NCBI GenBank assembly: GCA_949130495.1
Contig: OX422222.1
Span: 106,133,709-106,197,708 of the forward strand
Origin: Sambucus nigra
Lineage: Eukaryota; Streptophyta; Magnoliopsida; Dipsacales; Adoxaceae
DNA: 64,000 nt
Reading direction: 5' to 3'
Position 1 is the stretch's first letter; each line of letters opens with the position of its first letter. Under the pieces are notes generated by a model. That model saw only the letters and a program-made list of their open reading frames with translations. It was not told where the DNA came from and did no database searches. A program made the translations under genes and the position numbers. Shown piece by piece: positions 14,481 through 27,386 of the stretch.

Positions 14481-15819
14481 ATCTGGGGATCAATGGCGGG
14501 CATATCATCACAAGACCATGCGAAGACATCCATAAATTCCTACAGTAGCTCTTTGAGTTGAGCGCGTTCTTGTTCGTCAAGGGTGACCCCTCTCTTAATC
14601 TTGTGCAGTTGGCTACTAGAATCGAGATTAATAACAACAATTTCATCTTCATTAATTTGAATGTGGATATGTTATTTGTTATTAACCTTATTAAGACCAG
14701 TTGAGAATTTTTCATTTGCTAAATCATCATTATCAAGAGTTTGATTAGAATCAAGATAATTAATGTAAGGCACATCAAGATACTCAAAATCTTCATTTAT
14801 TTCATTATCGAGAAATACAACGTTAAGAACCTCATCAAAGGAGGTCTCGATTATATTGTTATCAGAATATAGAGGAACAACAAAAGAAGAGAAAATAGGA
14901 TGAATATTTGGATTGGGTTTCATTTCAGCAGGTGGAACTAGTATATCATGCCAGTTGAGGAGAGGTACATTAGTAGCTTTGATTAGGAGGAATGGGTCTG
15001 GTGATGTAGTACCTGAGTAGATCATACAGAGTATCAGCCCCAGTGTTTACAAGTTGAACGAATCCTCAGAGTCACTTCCCTCAGAATCTGTGGTAGCACA
15101 TATAGTCTTCTCAATGACTGGTTGCATATGATGCTGGGAACTTTCGACCCATGAGTAGCTGCCTTGGAAAAAGATCTCCATTATTAGCTTCATCTTCTTA
15201 TCCACATGATCATACCATGGTTCGAGAAAGCCGTAGAAAGGGAAATCTTCACCCTTTTTTATGAATCTTCTGTTCAACGAATCTCCTGAGATAGTCTTGG
15301 TACATTTTAGTATTCTCTTCAACCGAGGTTGACGGAGCATTCTGAGTCCCTATCATGAAGGTTGATAACCAAGGCCACAAAGAGGAAAGTCCTTCTTCAA
15401 CACTATGGGTTCTAGTATTCCCTATTGTCATTGTCCCAAGCGCAGTTCGGGCATAAATTACATGCTCTTAAACATTTGTATCACCTTGACGTTGCTGTGA
15501 GGGTTGTGTTCTGGAAAAAGTCTATCTCTGAAATCATCCCCTGATAGAGTGGAAATGGTTCGACTCAAAAACCGAATAGAAGCATATACACCCCATACTG
15601 TATCTTTAGTACCGAATTACTAGTGCTTGCATTCTCAGTGTTAACATCGTCGCCCAAGATGGTGATGACCCGTCTTTTAGCGAAGAACTTCAATTTGTGA
15701 TGGAGAGAGGAAGACACACCTTTGATACTATAGAGCCATGGTCGTTCAAGCAACATGTTAAAACAAGTCCGTACGTAGATGACTTGGAATTCAGTAAGAG
15801 GATATATAGGGCCAGACCC
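14481..15819 (-). pseudogene. Protease-to-RT linker and protease C-part of Tat element 1
   Basis: The piece nearest the element 2 insertion reads YPLTEFQVIYVRTCFNMLL, then RPWLYSIKGVSSSLHHKLKF (about 15780-15680). It matches the FQV-D-Y-LLGRPWIH-A-VPSSLHQ block that ends the aspartic protease region of plant Tat elements. Acidic linker pieces follow toward lower coordinates (ATTDSEGSDSED near 15080). The catalytic Asp part of the protease is absent: the break caused by element 2 falls before this block, and about 100 residues expected between here and 29.3 kb are missing. Confidence 0.75.
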
Positions 15820-16678
15820 TGATATTCCCAAAGTGCACCCTCGTACTCAGAGTCACTAACCTCAGCCTGTCTCACAGCCGAGTTGATAAGAAGCTCATAA
15901 ATGCCATCAGAAGGGTCGTATTCTGGAAGGTCGGATCTCTACTATTAACCTCGACTTTGCAACAACCAAGGTCAGTAGCGCCTTATGGAGATTGATTATT
16001 GACAAATGTCTTACCCTGCTCACGCCGACATTACATCTCACCTCGTGCCCAACCTCGGCCATCCATCTCGGCCGAGGTCATCATGGCTAGTGACAAGACA
16101 AAGCAACACCATCGGATTTCACCAACCTCATACTCGTCCAGGCCGATGTTACATCAATCAAGGACACAAGACCGAGCCTATGCAAGCACATTTAAGGTTT
16201 GGAATACGTGGACAAATCATTTATAACCGAATCATTTCCCTCGCATGAGGAAATATTGTGGTCATCATTATCTATATAAAATCATCCAGTTATCATTCTC
16301 ATACTGGTTCGATCCTCATACACATGCTCATTGCATGCTTGGGGGGTACATTACACCCCCAAGCACTCTATATAGAGGTCTTCCTCTACCTTGTAAAGGG
16401 ATGAATAATGGCAACCGTAGTTGAAACTCTGTTGGTTAACACAGTAGAGAGAGAAATCTTGAGAGATTGTATCTATGTTAATTAGTGCCTTCACCTAGTG
16501 AAATTACTCGCACACTCACAGTGGACGTAGGACAGATTAGCTGAACCACTTATATACTAGTGTTCATCCTCTTCTCCTCACCTCATTCTACTAGATATTT
16601 ACTCTTCGTGCTGCCATTAACATTGCTAGCTTGAGCATACCAACACCTCATCTGGTGGTGCTATTTCTAGCATCATCA
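15820..16678 (+). repeat. 5' LTR of element 2
   Basis: About 859 bp from TGATATTCCC to TAGCATCATCA. The start is fixed by comparison with the 3' LTR at 28791. The end is fixed by comparison with element 3, whose LTR also ends in TTAGCATCATCA before its primer-binding site. A TATATAGAGG stretch near 16370 may be the promoter. Confidence 0.85.
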
Positions 16679-16698
16679 TTTTAGCGCTGTCTGTGGGA
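16679..16698 (+). other. Primer-binding site region of element 2, mutated
   Basis: TTTAGCGCTGTCTGTGGGAA directly follows the LTR. The corresponding site in element 3 is TTTGGCGCCGTCTGTGGGAA, so this one carries substitutions in the part that would pair with the tRNA 3' end. Confidence 0.7.
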
Positions 16699-16856
16699 AT
16701 CGAGAAGATTCATGTCTTCCTCTTTTGCTGCTTAACCTCACCGGAGACTCTGGTGGTGAACCAGGCCTCACCCTTCGTGTGGAGCTGTTTCACCATTGAA
16801 AGAGGTCCTTAAAGGGTTTCCAATCTCTATAGTCCTCTCATCAAAATCTCAAGCAT

Positions 16857-18534
16857 ATGGCACTGAAGTTACCACCTCCTCCACCATCTTCTGTTGGAGG
16901 ACCCAGTTCCATTCAGGCACCACCCCAATCCGAGATGGCTGAGGTGGCAGCAGCCTTGAAGTCCTTAGTTGTAAATCAGTAAGTGATGCAAGAGCAATTT
17001 GCCCATCTAAGCCAAAACATAATGAGACCACCTGGAGTCTCACTGGAGATGATTACTTTGGAGGCTGATCAGCCACAGCATGAGGCCAGGGGACCACCCC
17101 AGGCACCACGAAAGGACCAACCTACTCCACAACGCAGGAGGGATATTGCTGACCCTAGGCGTTTACAACTGGGGAGGCAAAGGAAACAATTTCCCTAAGG
17201 ATAGTTACGATGACATTCAGGCAGAAGATGCACCAGCAGATTGTTAGGAGCCGTATGAGGTCTCAAACAACACTGTAGGTCCTGTATAGTAGAGCTGAGG
17301 TCAGTGTGAAAGACGAGATAGTGATGTAAGACAGAGAGGGTCAGCTTTTGATCTCTTAAGTAGAGGGTCAGCCTTTGAAAGGCTCGGCCCAGTTAATGAT
17401 CTAAAGCAGAGGCTATCCAGGTCAAGAAGCATAGCTGTTTCACAAAAGGAAGGTGGTGATCATAGGCCTCATCGTGGCCGACCCCCACATGGCTAAGACT
17501 GTGGACTGGGGGAGGTCAACAATTGACGTTGCGCAGCAGTTGGGGAACTCTGAGTTCACCCTTTAGAAGTGTCTGGGGACAACCTCAGCCAAGACAACGT
17601 TACCAAACCATGGAATGACTCTATTCAGAGGTTGGAAAAGAAGATAGGGAACCTCATAAAAAGCTGAGACCCATTACAGAGGGGGTACTCAGAGGGCTCA
17701 CCATTTGTGGCAAGGATTGTTAACTTCCCAACCCCTGCCAAATTTAAACGTCCAGTGGTGTCTCCCAAGTATGATGGTTGTACTAACCATGTCCATCATA
17801 TTGAAATATATCAATCTACAGCAGACATTTATTTAATCTCTGATGAGATGCGGTGCCGATATTTCTCGAGCACTCTAACTGGGGCTTCACATATCTGGTT
17901 CACCTCTCTTCCCAAAAATTCAGTTGAGATTTTTAAAGGTTTGGCCAAATAGTTTATCCATAACTTCTGTTTTGGGGTAAGACCTCAGAAGAAGAAGACT
18001 CACTTGCTTTGTGTAAAGAAAGGGAAGCACGGAAGCCTCAGAGACTACATTGCGAGGTTCAACAAGGAAAAAATAGAGGTAGAAGATTATGAAGAGAGCA
18101 TAGCCATGGCAACCCTTATTAGAGGACTTCAGAAGGGAAAGCTATTTTGGAAGCTTGCTGAAGAACCCCCCAAGTCAATGGCTGAACTGTTAGCAACAGC
18201 TAGAAAGATCATGAATGCAGAAGAAGAAATGGTTGTGAAGTATGAGGATGAGAATGGAAGTTGTAGTGAAAAGTTTCAAAGGAAAAATGATGGAAGGAAG
18301 AGGACTGTAGATGAAAAGTTTTCACAGTACACTCCTTTAACCGTGAGCTGCGAACACATCCTCAACGAAATAAAGAATGATAGATCCCTGAGATGGATGA
18401 AGAAGCTGAAGGATCCTCCACATAAGAGAATCAAGAATCGATGGTGCGAGTTTCATCAAGATCAAGGACATCTGACTGACAAGTGTTTCTCGCTGAAGGA
18501 CGAGATCGGGAAGATATTAAAGTCTGGAAAGCTC
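16857..18534 (+). pseudogene. gag of element 2
   Basis: Structural protein that would form the virus-like particle. The start is the ATG at 16857 (MALKLPPPPPSSVGG), matching the gag start of element 3. The capsid-like core begins near 17707 (IVNFPTPAKFKRPVVSPKYD) and continues through ASHIWFTSLP and GSLRDYIARFNKEK to MAELLATARKIMNAEE. It ends in the zinc-knuckle-like WCEFHQDQGHLTDKCFSLKD near 18445-18500, a C-x2-H variant form usual in Tat gag. Stops at about 16981, 17198 and 17950, with frame changes in the first third, make it non-functional. Confidence 0.88.
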
Positions 18535-19490
18535 TGAAAGTATGTGGATGGTAGAGCTTCTAAGGGGGGACAAGACGACCCTAAAAAGAAAAGAAATGAT
18601 AAATGCCGAGAAGATGACCCTGCCAGAAGAGATGATGACTCAGATGATGATGACGATAACCTTGACCTCCTACTAAAAGATGACAATGTCCCAGTGAAGA
18701 GGGTCGGTATGATCTCTTTCGGAGTGAATACTATTCGTGGGGGAGTAGCAGGGGGTGGCTTAGAGGTGGTTAATCGCAAGGCTCATGTGGCAGAGGATAA
18801 AGCAGTGAGTAAAGTCGACGTTGTGAACTTAGCTTCTACTGAGGTTAAACATGAGAAGAGAAAGAAGGTAGATATGGACACACTCATAGTTGGTTTCTCA
18901 TGACTTGATTTTAAAGGTATCTTAGCTCCTCACGATGACCCTCTCGTAATCACCACAAGCGTGCATGGGTGTGAAGTTAAGAGAATACTTATTGATGGGG
19001 GCAGTTCTGCAGACGTTATGTTTTGGCCCTGCTTCAAGAGTTTAGGCCTCATAAGAGCTAGGCTCATCCCTTGATTGACTTGAGTGGTGAAAAAGTTCAT
19101 CCATTGGGCATATACGAAATGGATGTGAGAATGGGAGATGAGTGGACGAAGAGGTTGACCATAAAAATTAATTTCTTTGTGATGGATGAAAACGTATTCT
19201 CAGCCTACAACCTTATCATAGGATGAGTTTCCCTCAAAGAATTTGAGGTCGTTCCTTCAACGATCCACCAAATGCTAAAATTCTCAACTCCTTATGGAGT
19301 AGGGGAAGTGCAAGGTGACCAAACATCGGCACGTGAGTGTTACTTTAACACCACAGAAGATAGAAAGGATCATAAGAGGGCAACAACCACGTACAATATC
19401 GACACACTTGATCCTAGAGATGAAACAAAGCTAAAAAAGGGAGAGTCCACGAAGGAGGTAGAATCCATCATCCTCAACGAGGAAGAGCTA
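18535..19490 (+). pseudogene. Linker and aspartic protease of element 2
   Basis: A charged linker rich in Lys, Arg and Asp (18544-18700) precedes the protease. The catalytic region reads ILIDGGSSADVMF near 18990-19030. The Asp is present; the Thr or Ser that usually follows in aspartic proteases is Gly here. Element 3 has the same DGGSS, so this is a lineage feature, not a private mutation. Frameshifts after about 19070 destroy the C-terminal half. Confidence 0.8.
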
Positions 19491-20930
19491 TAAAAAACCA
19501 TCGAAATTGGAAAAGCCCTAAGACCTGAGATCAAGGAGGAACTAGTGGAGCTGTTAAGGAAGAGACAAAGTATCTTTGCTTGGAGCCATGCAGACATGCC
19601 AGGTATTAATCCTGAGATTATGTGCCATAAACTCAATGTTGTAGAAGATTCTAAGCCCATCAAGTAGAGAAGAAAAGTATACTCGAGGGAAAAGTATGAT
19701 GTCATAAGAGATGAGGTTAGAAAGATTGAAGAGTCCAAGTTCATCAGAGAGGTCATATACCCTGAGTGGTTATCTAACGCTGTCATAGTACCCAAGAGTA
19801 ATGGTGAATGGAGGATGTGTGTAGAGTTCACTGATTTAAACAAGTCTTTCCCAAAAGACTATCTCCCCCTGCCTCGTATCGATCAAATGGTGGATGCCAC
19901 AGCAGGACATGAGATCATGAGCTTCATGGATGCATATTCGGGGTATAATTAGATCTTTATGGACTCGGTAGACTTAGAGAAGACAACTTTCATTACAAAT
20001 AAGGGGACTTATTGCTACAAGGTTATACCTGACTTTTATTGCTACAAATAAGGGGCTACTTACAACGTCTTATAAATAATATGTTCGAAGATCAGATAGG
20101 TAAATCCATGGAAGTTTACGTGGATGACATGCTGACGAAGAGTCTGAAGGCCGACACTAATGTGGCTGACCTTGAAAGAACTTTTGACACCACGGACAAA
20201 TACATAATGAAGCTCAACTCGGCCAAATGTGTCTTAGGGGTAGGAGCAGGAAAGTTTCTCGGATTCATCATCAACCAAACGGGAATAGAGGCTAACCCTA
20301 AGAAGATTAAGGATTTGTTGGAAATGAAGACACCCATAACTATCAAAGATGTTCAGAGGCTAATCGAAAGAGTTGATGCACTTAACAGGTTCGTTTCAAA
20401 AGCCACATATGAGTGTCTTCTGTTTTCCAAAGTTCTTTGAAAGGCCTTCGAATGGAATGAGGAATGTGACATTACTTTTAAAGAGCTCAAGTCATACCTC
20501 GGTTCTCCCCTACTACTATCCCAACCAACTCTGGGTGAGAAGCTATATGTGTACTTAGCTATCTCATAATCAACCATCAGCGCTGCTATAGTCAGATAAG
20601 AGGATGGAGAGCAGAGACTAGTGTAATTCAATAGCAAGGCACTCCAAGGGTCTGAGCAGAAGTACCATCGGATTGAAAAGTTATCCTATGCTTTGATACA
20701 TGCTTCTAGGAAAATTAAGCCATATTTTCAGGCCCACTCTATGGTCATCCTCACTGATTCCCAACTCAGACAGGTCCTCCATAAGCCTTAAAAGTCAGGT
20801 AGGCTAATGACTTGGGCAATCGAGTTGGGGGAATATGATATTGTTTATCAACCTAGGGTTGCCATCAAAGGATAGGCACTCATAGACTTTGTAGCCGAGT
20901 TTACCTGGGAAGATGCCGATGTTGAGGAGA
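19491..20930 (+). pseudogene. Reverse transcriptase and Ty3 RNase H of element 2
   Basis: The palm region includes VIVPKSNGEWRMCVEFTDLN (near 19790), then LPRIDQMVDATAGHE and FMDAYSGYN. The active site YVDD is encoded at 20117-20128. A scrambled duplication near 20000-20055 replaces the conserved MPFGLKNAGATY block. The connection and RNase H follow in one frame (GKFLGFIINQTGIEANPKKI, then VYLAIS and HSMVILTDSQLRQVL, ending near DFVAEFTWE). Five or more in-frame stops are present. Confidence 0.88.
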
Positions 20931-21090
20931 GTCGCGGGGTCGCAGATGAACCAGATAAAACTGTCTTTCGAGATTCAGACGAGGTTGAGTCAAGAAAATC
21001 CAGACAAAGAGAAGTTGAGAATGATGAAGAGAGATACCACTTCAAGAAAGGTACCCTATTAGAGGGAAGCTTCTCCTCTAATGAAACTAC

Positions 21091-21553
21091 TTGGAACCTC
21101 TTAGTTGATGGGTCATCCTGTGAAAATGGAAGTGGAGCAGGGATGATAATGTCTGCACCAGACGGAACAGATATTGAATATTCATTGAGGTTCAACTTCA
21201 AAGCTTCCAACAATGAGTCAAATTATGAGGCATTGATAGAAGGTCTCTATTTTGAAAAAGCCCTCAATGTGGGCCAACTCCTAGTCCACAGTGACTCAAG
21301 GTTAGTCGTGAACCAAATCTTGGGGGTGTATGAGGACAAAGATAAAAGGATGGAAAGATACCTGAAGAGGGTGAGAATGATGCTAGAGAACTTCAAGGAA
21401 GTTAATATGAAGAGGATACCTAGGCTAGACAATAATCGAGCTGATACACTCGCAAGGTTGACCTCAACAATAAGGACAGATATAAGGAGAACAGTACCAT
21501 TTGAGATTCTTCTCAAACCGACCATCGAAGAGGAGGAGGTTGTTAGACTTTGA
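21091..21553 (+). pseudogene. Second (plant/archaeal-type) RNase H of element 2
   Basis: The domain starts WNLLVDGSS near 21091, with the first Asp in VDG. NNESNYEALIEGL supplies the Glu, HSDSRLVVNQILG the second Asp, and RLDNNRADTLARL the last acidic residue. All four acidic positions can be read, and the frame is open from before the domain to a stop at 21553. This extra RNase H is a mark of the Tat lineage; its role may be primer removal during cDNA synthesis. Confidence 0.88.
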
Positions 21554-21565
21554 CTAAAATTAAGT

Positions 21566-22791
21566 GTGGGAGCCTCTTGGATGGACCCTCTTATCAGATA
21601 CATCAGAGAGGGAGAGCTGCCAAAGTCGAAGTTAGAAAGGAGAGAGCTGAGGTTCAAAGATGCTAAATTCTTAATTATAGGAGATATCCTGTATAAAAAG
21701 GGATGCCTGCTCCCTCTCCTCAGATGTGTCCACGCTTCAGAGGTTCAACACATCTTTCATGATGTGCATGAGGGCTCTTATTCCAGTCATATAGGGGGAA
21801 GGCCGTTGGCTAAGAGGATAATCACTCAGGGGTACTGGTGGCCGACCTTAGCCAAAGATGCAGCTGTGTATGTGAAAAAGTGTAACAAGTGCCAAAGGTT
21901 CTCCACCATCCCTCATCAGCCTCACCAACCTATGACTTCAATGAGCTCCCCTTGGCCATTTGCAATATGGGGCATTGATTTGGTAGGATCCCTGCCAAGA
22001 GCTGTAAATAATTATCGGTTCTTAATCGTGGCAGTTGATTATTTCTTCAAATGGGTAGAAGCTAAGCCAATGATCACAATCACTGAGCAGAATACCTTCC
22101 AATTTATCTGGAAGAACATCATATGCAGGTATGGTCTTCCAAATACCCTAATCTCAGACAATGGAACTCATTCCAAGAATTTTTCCTTAAAAAAATACTA
22201 CGAAAGAGTAGGGATCAAACAGTTTTTCTCTTCTCCCGGTCGACCCCAAACGGTTAGACTGAGGTCACAAATCGAACAATACTTGATGGGATAAAAAAGA
22301 GGTTGGAAGAGGCCAAAGAAAGATGGATAGAGGAGGTATATGCAGTGCTTTGGGCCTACAGGATGACATCGAGGACACCAACGGGAGAAACTCCATTTAT
22401 GTTAGCCCATGGCTCAGAGGTTGTCATCCCAATTGAGGTTGGACTTCCTACTCATAGAGTTCAGACATATGAACCTCACAGGAATGGGGAGGAAAGAAGA
22501 CTTGACCTTCATTTAATTGAAGAAAGAAGAGAGGATGCAGAGATAAGATAGGCAACCTATCAATAGAGAACTACGAGATTCTGAAATCATAGGGTGAAGT
22601 CAAGGCCTATAGCTGTGGGAGACCTAGTCCTAAAGAAGACGTGGTAGAAAGAAAATAAGCTCCATCCTAATCGACATGGTCCTTAATGGGTAGTTGATGA
22701 GGTTGTGCCCGGTACCTACCGGCTAGAAAATCTTGAAGGAGAACCTTTCTCCAACCCTTGGAATCCCGATCACTTGAAGAAATATTACTTA
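21566..22791 (+). pseudogene. Integrase of element 2
   Basis: The N-terminal zinc-binding domain shows HDVHEG...SHIGGR and then KKCNKCQRF, completing an HHCC set. The catalytic core includes WGIDLVG (first Asp, near 21975), LISDNGT (second Asp, near 22155) and the Glu in TEVTNR (near 22260). A frameshift near 22245 moves the Glu into another frame. The C-terminal part continues at 22303 (EEAKERWIEEVYAVLWAYRM) and ends with LENLEGEPFSNPWNPDHL before the stop near 22791. The integrase is otherwise fairly well preserved. Confidence 0.88.
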
Positions 22792-22889
22792 TGATATTGC
22801 AATTCTTATCTTTTAATACATGTACCAGTTTATACAAAGGATGTTAATGAAAAGATAGAAATGTTATGCTGATACTCTGTCACATTATG

Positions 22890-23815
22890 TTTTAATATCA
22901 TTAATTTGGTGAATTATGGGGTGAAACATCATTGATTTGGTGACCTCAGACCCCTAACACCATTAATTTGGTGAAGTATGAGGGTAAAACATCATAATAT
23001 AGTGACCTCACACCTTAAACATCATTATTTGGTGAAAATATGAGGGTAAAATACCATGATATGGTGATCTCGGACCTTAAACATCATTATTTGGTGAAAA
23101 TATGAGGGTAAAACACCATAATTTGGTGGAAATATGAAGGTAAAACACCATAATTTGGTGACCTCAGACATTTAACATCATTATTTGGTGAAAATATGAG
23201 GGTAAAACACCATGATTTGGTGTCCTCAGACCTTTAACACCATTATTTGGTGAAAAAAATATGAGGGTAAAACACCATGATTTGGTGATCTCAGACCTTT
23301 AACATCATTATTTGGTAGAAATGTGAGGGTAAAACACCATGATTTGGTGACCTTAAACCTTTAACATCATTATTTGGTGAAAATATGAGGGTAAAACAAT
23401 ATGATTTGGTGTCCTCAAACCTTTAACATCATTATTTTGTGAAAATTTGAGAGGTGAAACATCATAATATAGTGACCTCGGACCTTAAACATCATTATTT
23501 GGTGAAAATTTAAGAGGTGCAACATCATAATATAGTGACCTCAGACCTTAAACACCATTATTTGGTAAAAATATGAGGGTAAAATGCCATGATTTGGTGA
23601 CCTCAGACCTAGTATTTGGTGAAAATATGAGGGTAAAACACCATGATTTGGTGACCTCAGACCTTTAACATCACTATTTGGTGAAAATATGAGGGTAAAA
23701 CACCATGATTTGGTGACCGAACCTAGTATTTGGTGACAATTTAAGAGGTAAAACATCATAGTTTGGTGACCTCAGACCTCAAACAACATTAGATTGGTGA
23801 AAATAAGAGGTGAAA
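22890..23815. repeat. Hairpin minisatellite after pol of element 2, about 60 bp unit
   Basis: About fifteen units follow, built from two half-units: CATCATTATTTGGTGAAAAT-ATGAGGGTAAAA and CACCATGATTTGGTGACCTC-AGACCTTTAA. Each half has arms of the type CACCA-N5-TGGTG, and the CATCA variant still pairs with TGGTG in RNA through a G-U pair. The array begins about 100 bp after the integrase stop and ends before the antisense gene. Element 3 has its own array in the same position with a shared AACATCATTAATTTGGTGA core. Confidence 0.92.
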
Positions 23816-26800
23816 CCAACATATACATTTCAAATAAAATGTCATATGAAGCAATAGAATCTGAAGAAGTTGAACTACTTATGACTATCATAAAAAGGGA
23901 TTCAGAGTTATGAAAGCAGAATGTCAAGAAGCCAGTAGAGTTCACAAAAATAAGAGTTACAAACGAAAGGATCAAAATTACAACTATTGAAAAGCTTCAC
24001 AAGAAAAGAAGCCTAGGTCTCGGAAGGAGCCAACCCACTAGCATCAGCAATCATTTGGTCACGGGCAATGTTCTTGACTTTAACTCCATTACCATAATGA
24101 GTAGCGTCTTCTGTCTTTGTGGACTCGAGAGGAGCAATCTCGGCTGGAGATGCATCAGCCTCTTCAACTTCCTTCAACGCCTGAGTAAATCGAGATTCTC
24201 CAAAGCCAAGACCTACAAAGTCTGAGGCAGTCAAAGCCCCAGACTCACTCTCCTTCATGGCTGCCCATTTTCCAGTTGCTTTAATACCTCTATCTAGGTA
24301 TTCAAAACCAAAGCTGAAAAATTCATCTGAGACCTTGTAGTCTTCGATGGTCTTCTAAGCAGCATCTTCCAAAGTAGCCTATACTGTAGCATCAACCTTA
24401 GACTTAAGAACATCGTCCTTGGCCTTTAGAGCTTTGTCATGATCTTTCTTGAGCTGAGCCATGTCATTGTCCCTCTACTTAATGACTTCATTCAACCTTA
24501 TAACCTTTGCATTCAGAGAGGCCTCCACCTTCTCGGCTTCCTTACCCTTTTCTATAAGGGGATCCTCTTCAAGGTCTAGTCAATAAGGCGATGAAAGGAA
24601 AAGACACCATGCCGAAGAGAATCAGACGTATGAGCATATGAGTTATAATATCTAAAAATTCGATGTTACTCTTGTGAGAAAATGAGCAAAACACTAATAC
24701 CTGGATTGATTTGTGGAGTGCAAACTTGGTCAATAAAGGGACATCCAACGAGCATAGAAAATGCTTATCTTCCTCGGTCATTATTGTTCCAATAGCATCG
24801 ACAACCTTCAAATTATGTCCGATCAAGATGTCTCTAATTTTTAGCTGAGACAGATGAGCATCCAGGGCATCGTCTGTAGCGATAGGTATGGCACGATCCT
24901 TAACCTGAGTCTTGCTCAGCCTCGTATGCGTCGAGTCAGTCGTGGACTTCCTCTTTTTGTTATCATCGGCCCTGGATGTGCCGATGTTCTTTTTAGGTGG
25001 TGGAGGTGGTTCACTCTTACCACCTCGGTTTTCCATGATCTTCACTAAACTAGGGGCCGGCATTTCCTAGAACTCGTTTGATATGCCTGCTGGGCGCTTT
25101 GCAAAAGACAAGTCTCTAAGTTAGTCAGTCAGAGATAAAAAACATAAGAGGTATAACTTGGTTAATAATAATTAAGACTTACGAAGTTCTTCCAAGGGAC
25201 CACCCTCCAAACCTGTTTGAGATAGGTAGTAGGGGGTCATCAGGTGTTATACTTAATGAGACGACCTTTCTCGCCCTGACTGCGAAGGTCCTCAATGTTT
25301 TTGTAGTGGTCCTAACTAAGACCAGGGTCAACTTTGGAATCTAGGGAGACCTTCCCCCATCTCAGAGGGGTCTGAGGAACCGCCGTTCCAGAATCCTCAT
25401 TTGAACTAAATTCCCATGCCCCGAAAATAAAGAAGTACCAAGGTTTCCAATTGTGGTTTGAAGTTTGGGTAACCAAGAGCATTTTCTTTTCTGATTTTCT
25501 GGCTAAGAAGTGATAATAGCCGGGTGATTTTTGGGAGACGAAGGAACGTAACGACTTGTGAAAACTCTAACTGGAAGGTCTGAATGGTGAATATCCCTCT
25601 AAAGGACGATGGCCCTAATCATAACCCTCCAGGTATTTGGGGACAGTTGAGAAGCGACAAGATTTATGTGGGAGAGTATAGTTCTAATGGTTGGGTGGAT
25701 AGGAAGACGAAAGCCCAACTTAAACATCTGCTCATAAACATAGATTTCTCCATCTCGGCCATCGAAGGCCCTCTCATCCTTTAGAGGTTTCCTAAGGACG
25801 ATTGAAGAATTTACGAAATAGAGGTGCCTGGAAGTAAAAAGGTCGTACTCGTTGACGGTACTTTCATACTCGACCGCCTCAGAGGTATCAAGTTCGCTTT
25901 CCTCACCATCATCACCATCCCCAGCAACGTCAGCCTAGGCAGGTGAAGGAGCACCACCAGGAAGCCTCTGAGCAAATTCAACCCCGGTGGCAGCCGATAA
26001 GGGAATAGCATCTACAGGAGGAGGAATTTCCACACTTGGCCCTAAGATTTCAACATCGAAAGACTTACACGAAGTGCTAGCACCTTGGTAAGATGAGGCA
26101 CGTATTAAAACCTCGTCTCCTCAGGAACCTCACCATGCCTATGAGAATAATCCATACCCTCTTGACACGACTCAGAATGTGTCTCTAAAGTGTGTACTCT
26201 CTAGGATCAAGTGCAAGCCTGTCGTTCAAGTAATAATCCGACAAGTCGGGTATCGATCCTCAGGGAAAAAGGACAACGAGAGTTGTGACGACGGAATAAG
26301 ACTGAGGAATCCTAACGATGACTCTAAAAAGAAAAGAAAAGATTGATTTGGTTTTTGGGATTCGATTACACTAAATGTAATTATGAAAGTATGGTGAAAA
26401 ATGCAGCTAACTAAATGACCTAGATTAAGAATGAAGGATTGAATTGAACTTTTAAATGAGATGATGGAAAAATAGGACGGGAATACAATCCCCCAACCCT
26501 AGTGTACTGCAGTATAATATTAATCGTAAATTTATCTAATTAATTTGACCCGGAATTTAGTACTCCCAAGCATTACGTATACGAGGTTCAAGCCCGCGTC
26601 ATACTTAATCAAAGGACGAGTAAATCGATATCACGATAACGACACTCGAATTGTATTCTCAATCATCCCGGTTACCCAGGGGCAAACGAGATATTTAGAC
26701 CTACAATTGTTGTGTCCCTACGCAATACGGTCAAAATTAATTACTAAATTCAGAGGATTAACTTTATATGTGCAATGACCACATCAGGTTGGGTTCATGT

Positions 26801-27117
26801 GACCCGACCTTGGAAATCTAGCCGGACATACCGAAAATGATGAAAACAATGTTTAATATGCAAGTGTTCATGATTAATCTAAGGACAATTGATGGAATAT
26901 TGTAAAATAGAATCACAAAGAAGAAACAACTTACTAAAATTACCCTAGGAACAATTGCAGCAATGAATAAACTTGATGATCACATAAACTTTGAATAACC
27001 TTCAATCTTTGAATAAAACTTGAAATTGTATCTACAGCTAGGGTTTTTGGAAGAAAATGAGAAATTAAAATTAACTCCCCACGTTCTAGACTACTTTACA
27101 ACGAAAATAATTCGGGT

Positions 27118-27124
27118 TTTTATA
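27118..27124 (-). promoter_or_regulatory. TATA box in solo LTR
   Basis: On the minus strand GGGTATAAAAACCCG. It is the likely LTR promoter, reading toward lower coordinates, with the palindrome cluster 75-270 bp upstream. Confidence 0.55.
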
Positions 27125-27198
27125 CCCTTCATGAAATTCCAAGAAGTTGAGTATAAGTCGGAGTCTTTAGAGGAGAATCAGAAAACAAATCTCGATGG

Positions 27199-27386
27199 GC
27201 GGACCGGTCCGGCCCTTAGGCGGATCGGTCTGCCTCTAAAGCGGATCGGTTCTTTTATTTTTCAGGCGAACCGGTCCGGTGCGGATCGGTTCTTTTGTTT
27301 TTTGTGCTCTTCGGTTTGCCTTCGGTTCGCAGTCCTCTGGAGTTTGTACAGCGGACCGGTCCGGGTTGGGGGCGGACCGGTCTGCC
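27199..27386. repeat. Palindrome cluster, GGACCGGTCC type
   Basis: Six or seven copies of CGGACCGGTCCG or one-base variants (CGGATCGGTCTG, CGAACCGGTCCGG) occur within 190 bp, with spacings of roughly 20-90 bp. The core ACCGGT is self-complementary. A related cluster with matching intervening sequence (TTGGGGGCGGA) is at 63884-63934. Confidence 0.85.

Noticed and set aside
21247..21657. Long minus-strand open frame opposite the second RNase H of element 2
   Set aside because: It mirrors a well-recognised plus-strand domain. A similar mirror frame lies opposite the same domain in element 3, so it is a shadow of codon use.
22890..23815. CRISPR-like repeat array
   Set aside because: Units are contiguous tandem copies with no unique spacers, and the setting is a plant retrotransposon. 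The same applies to the arrays at 36130-37000 and 50630-51235.
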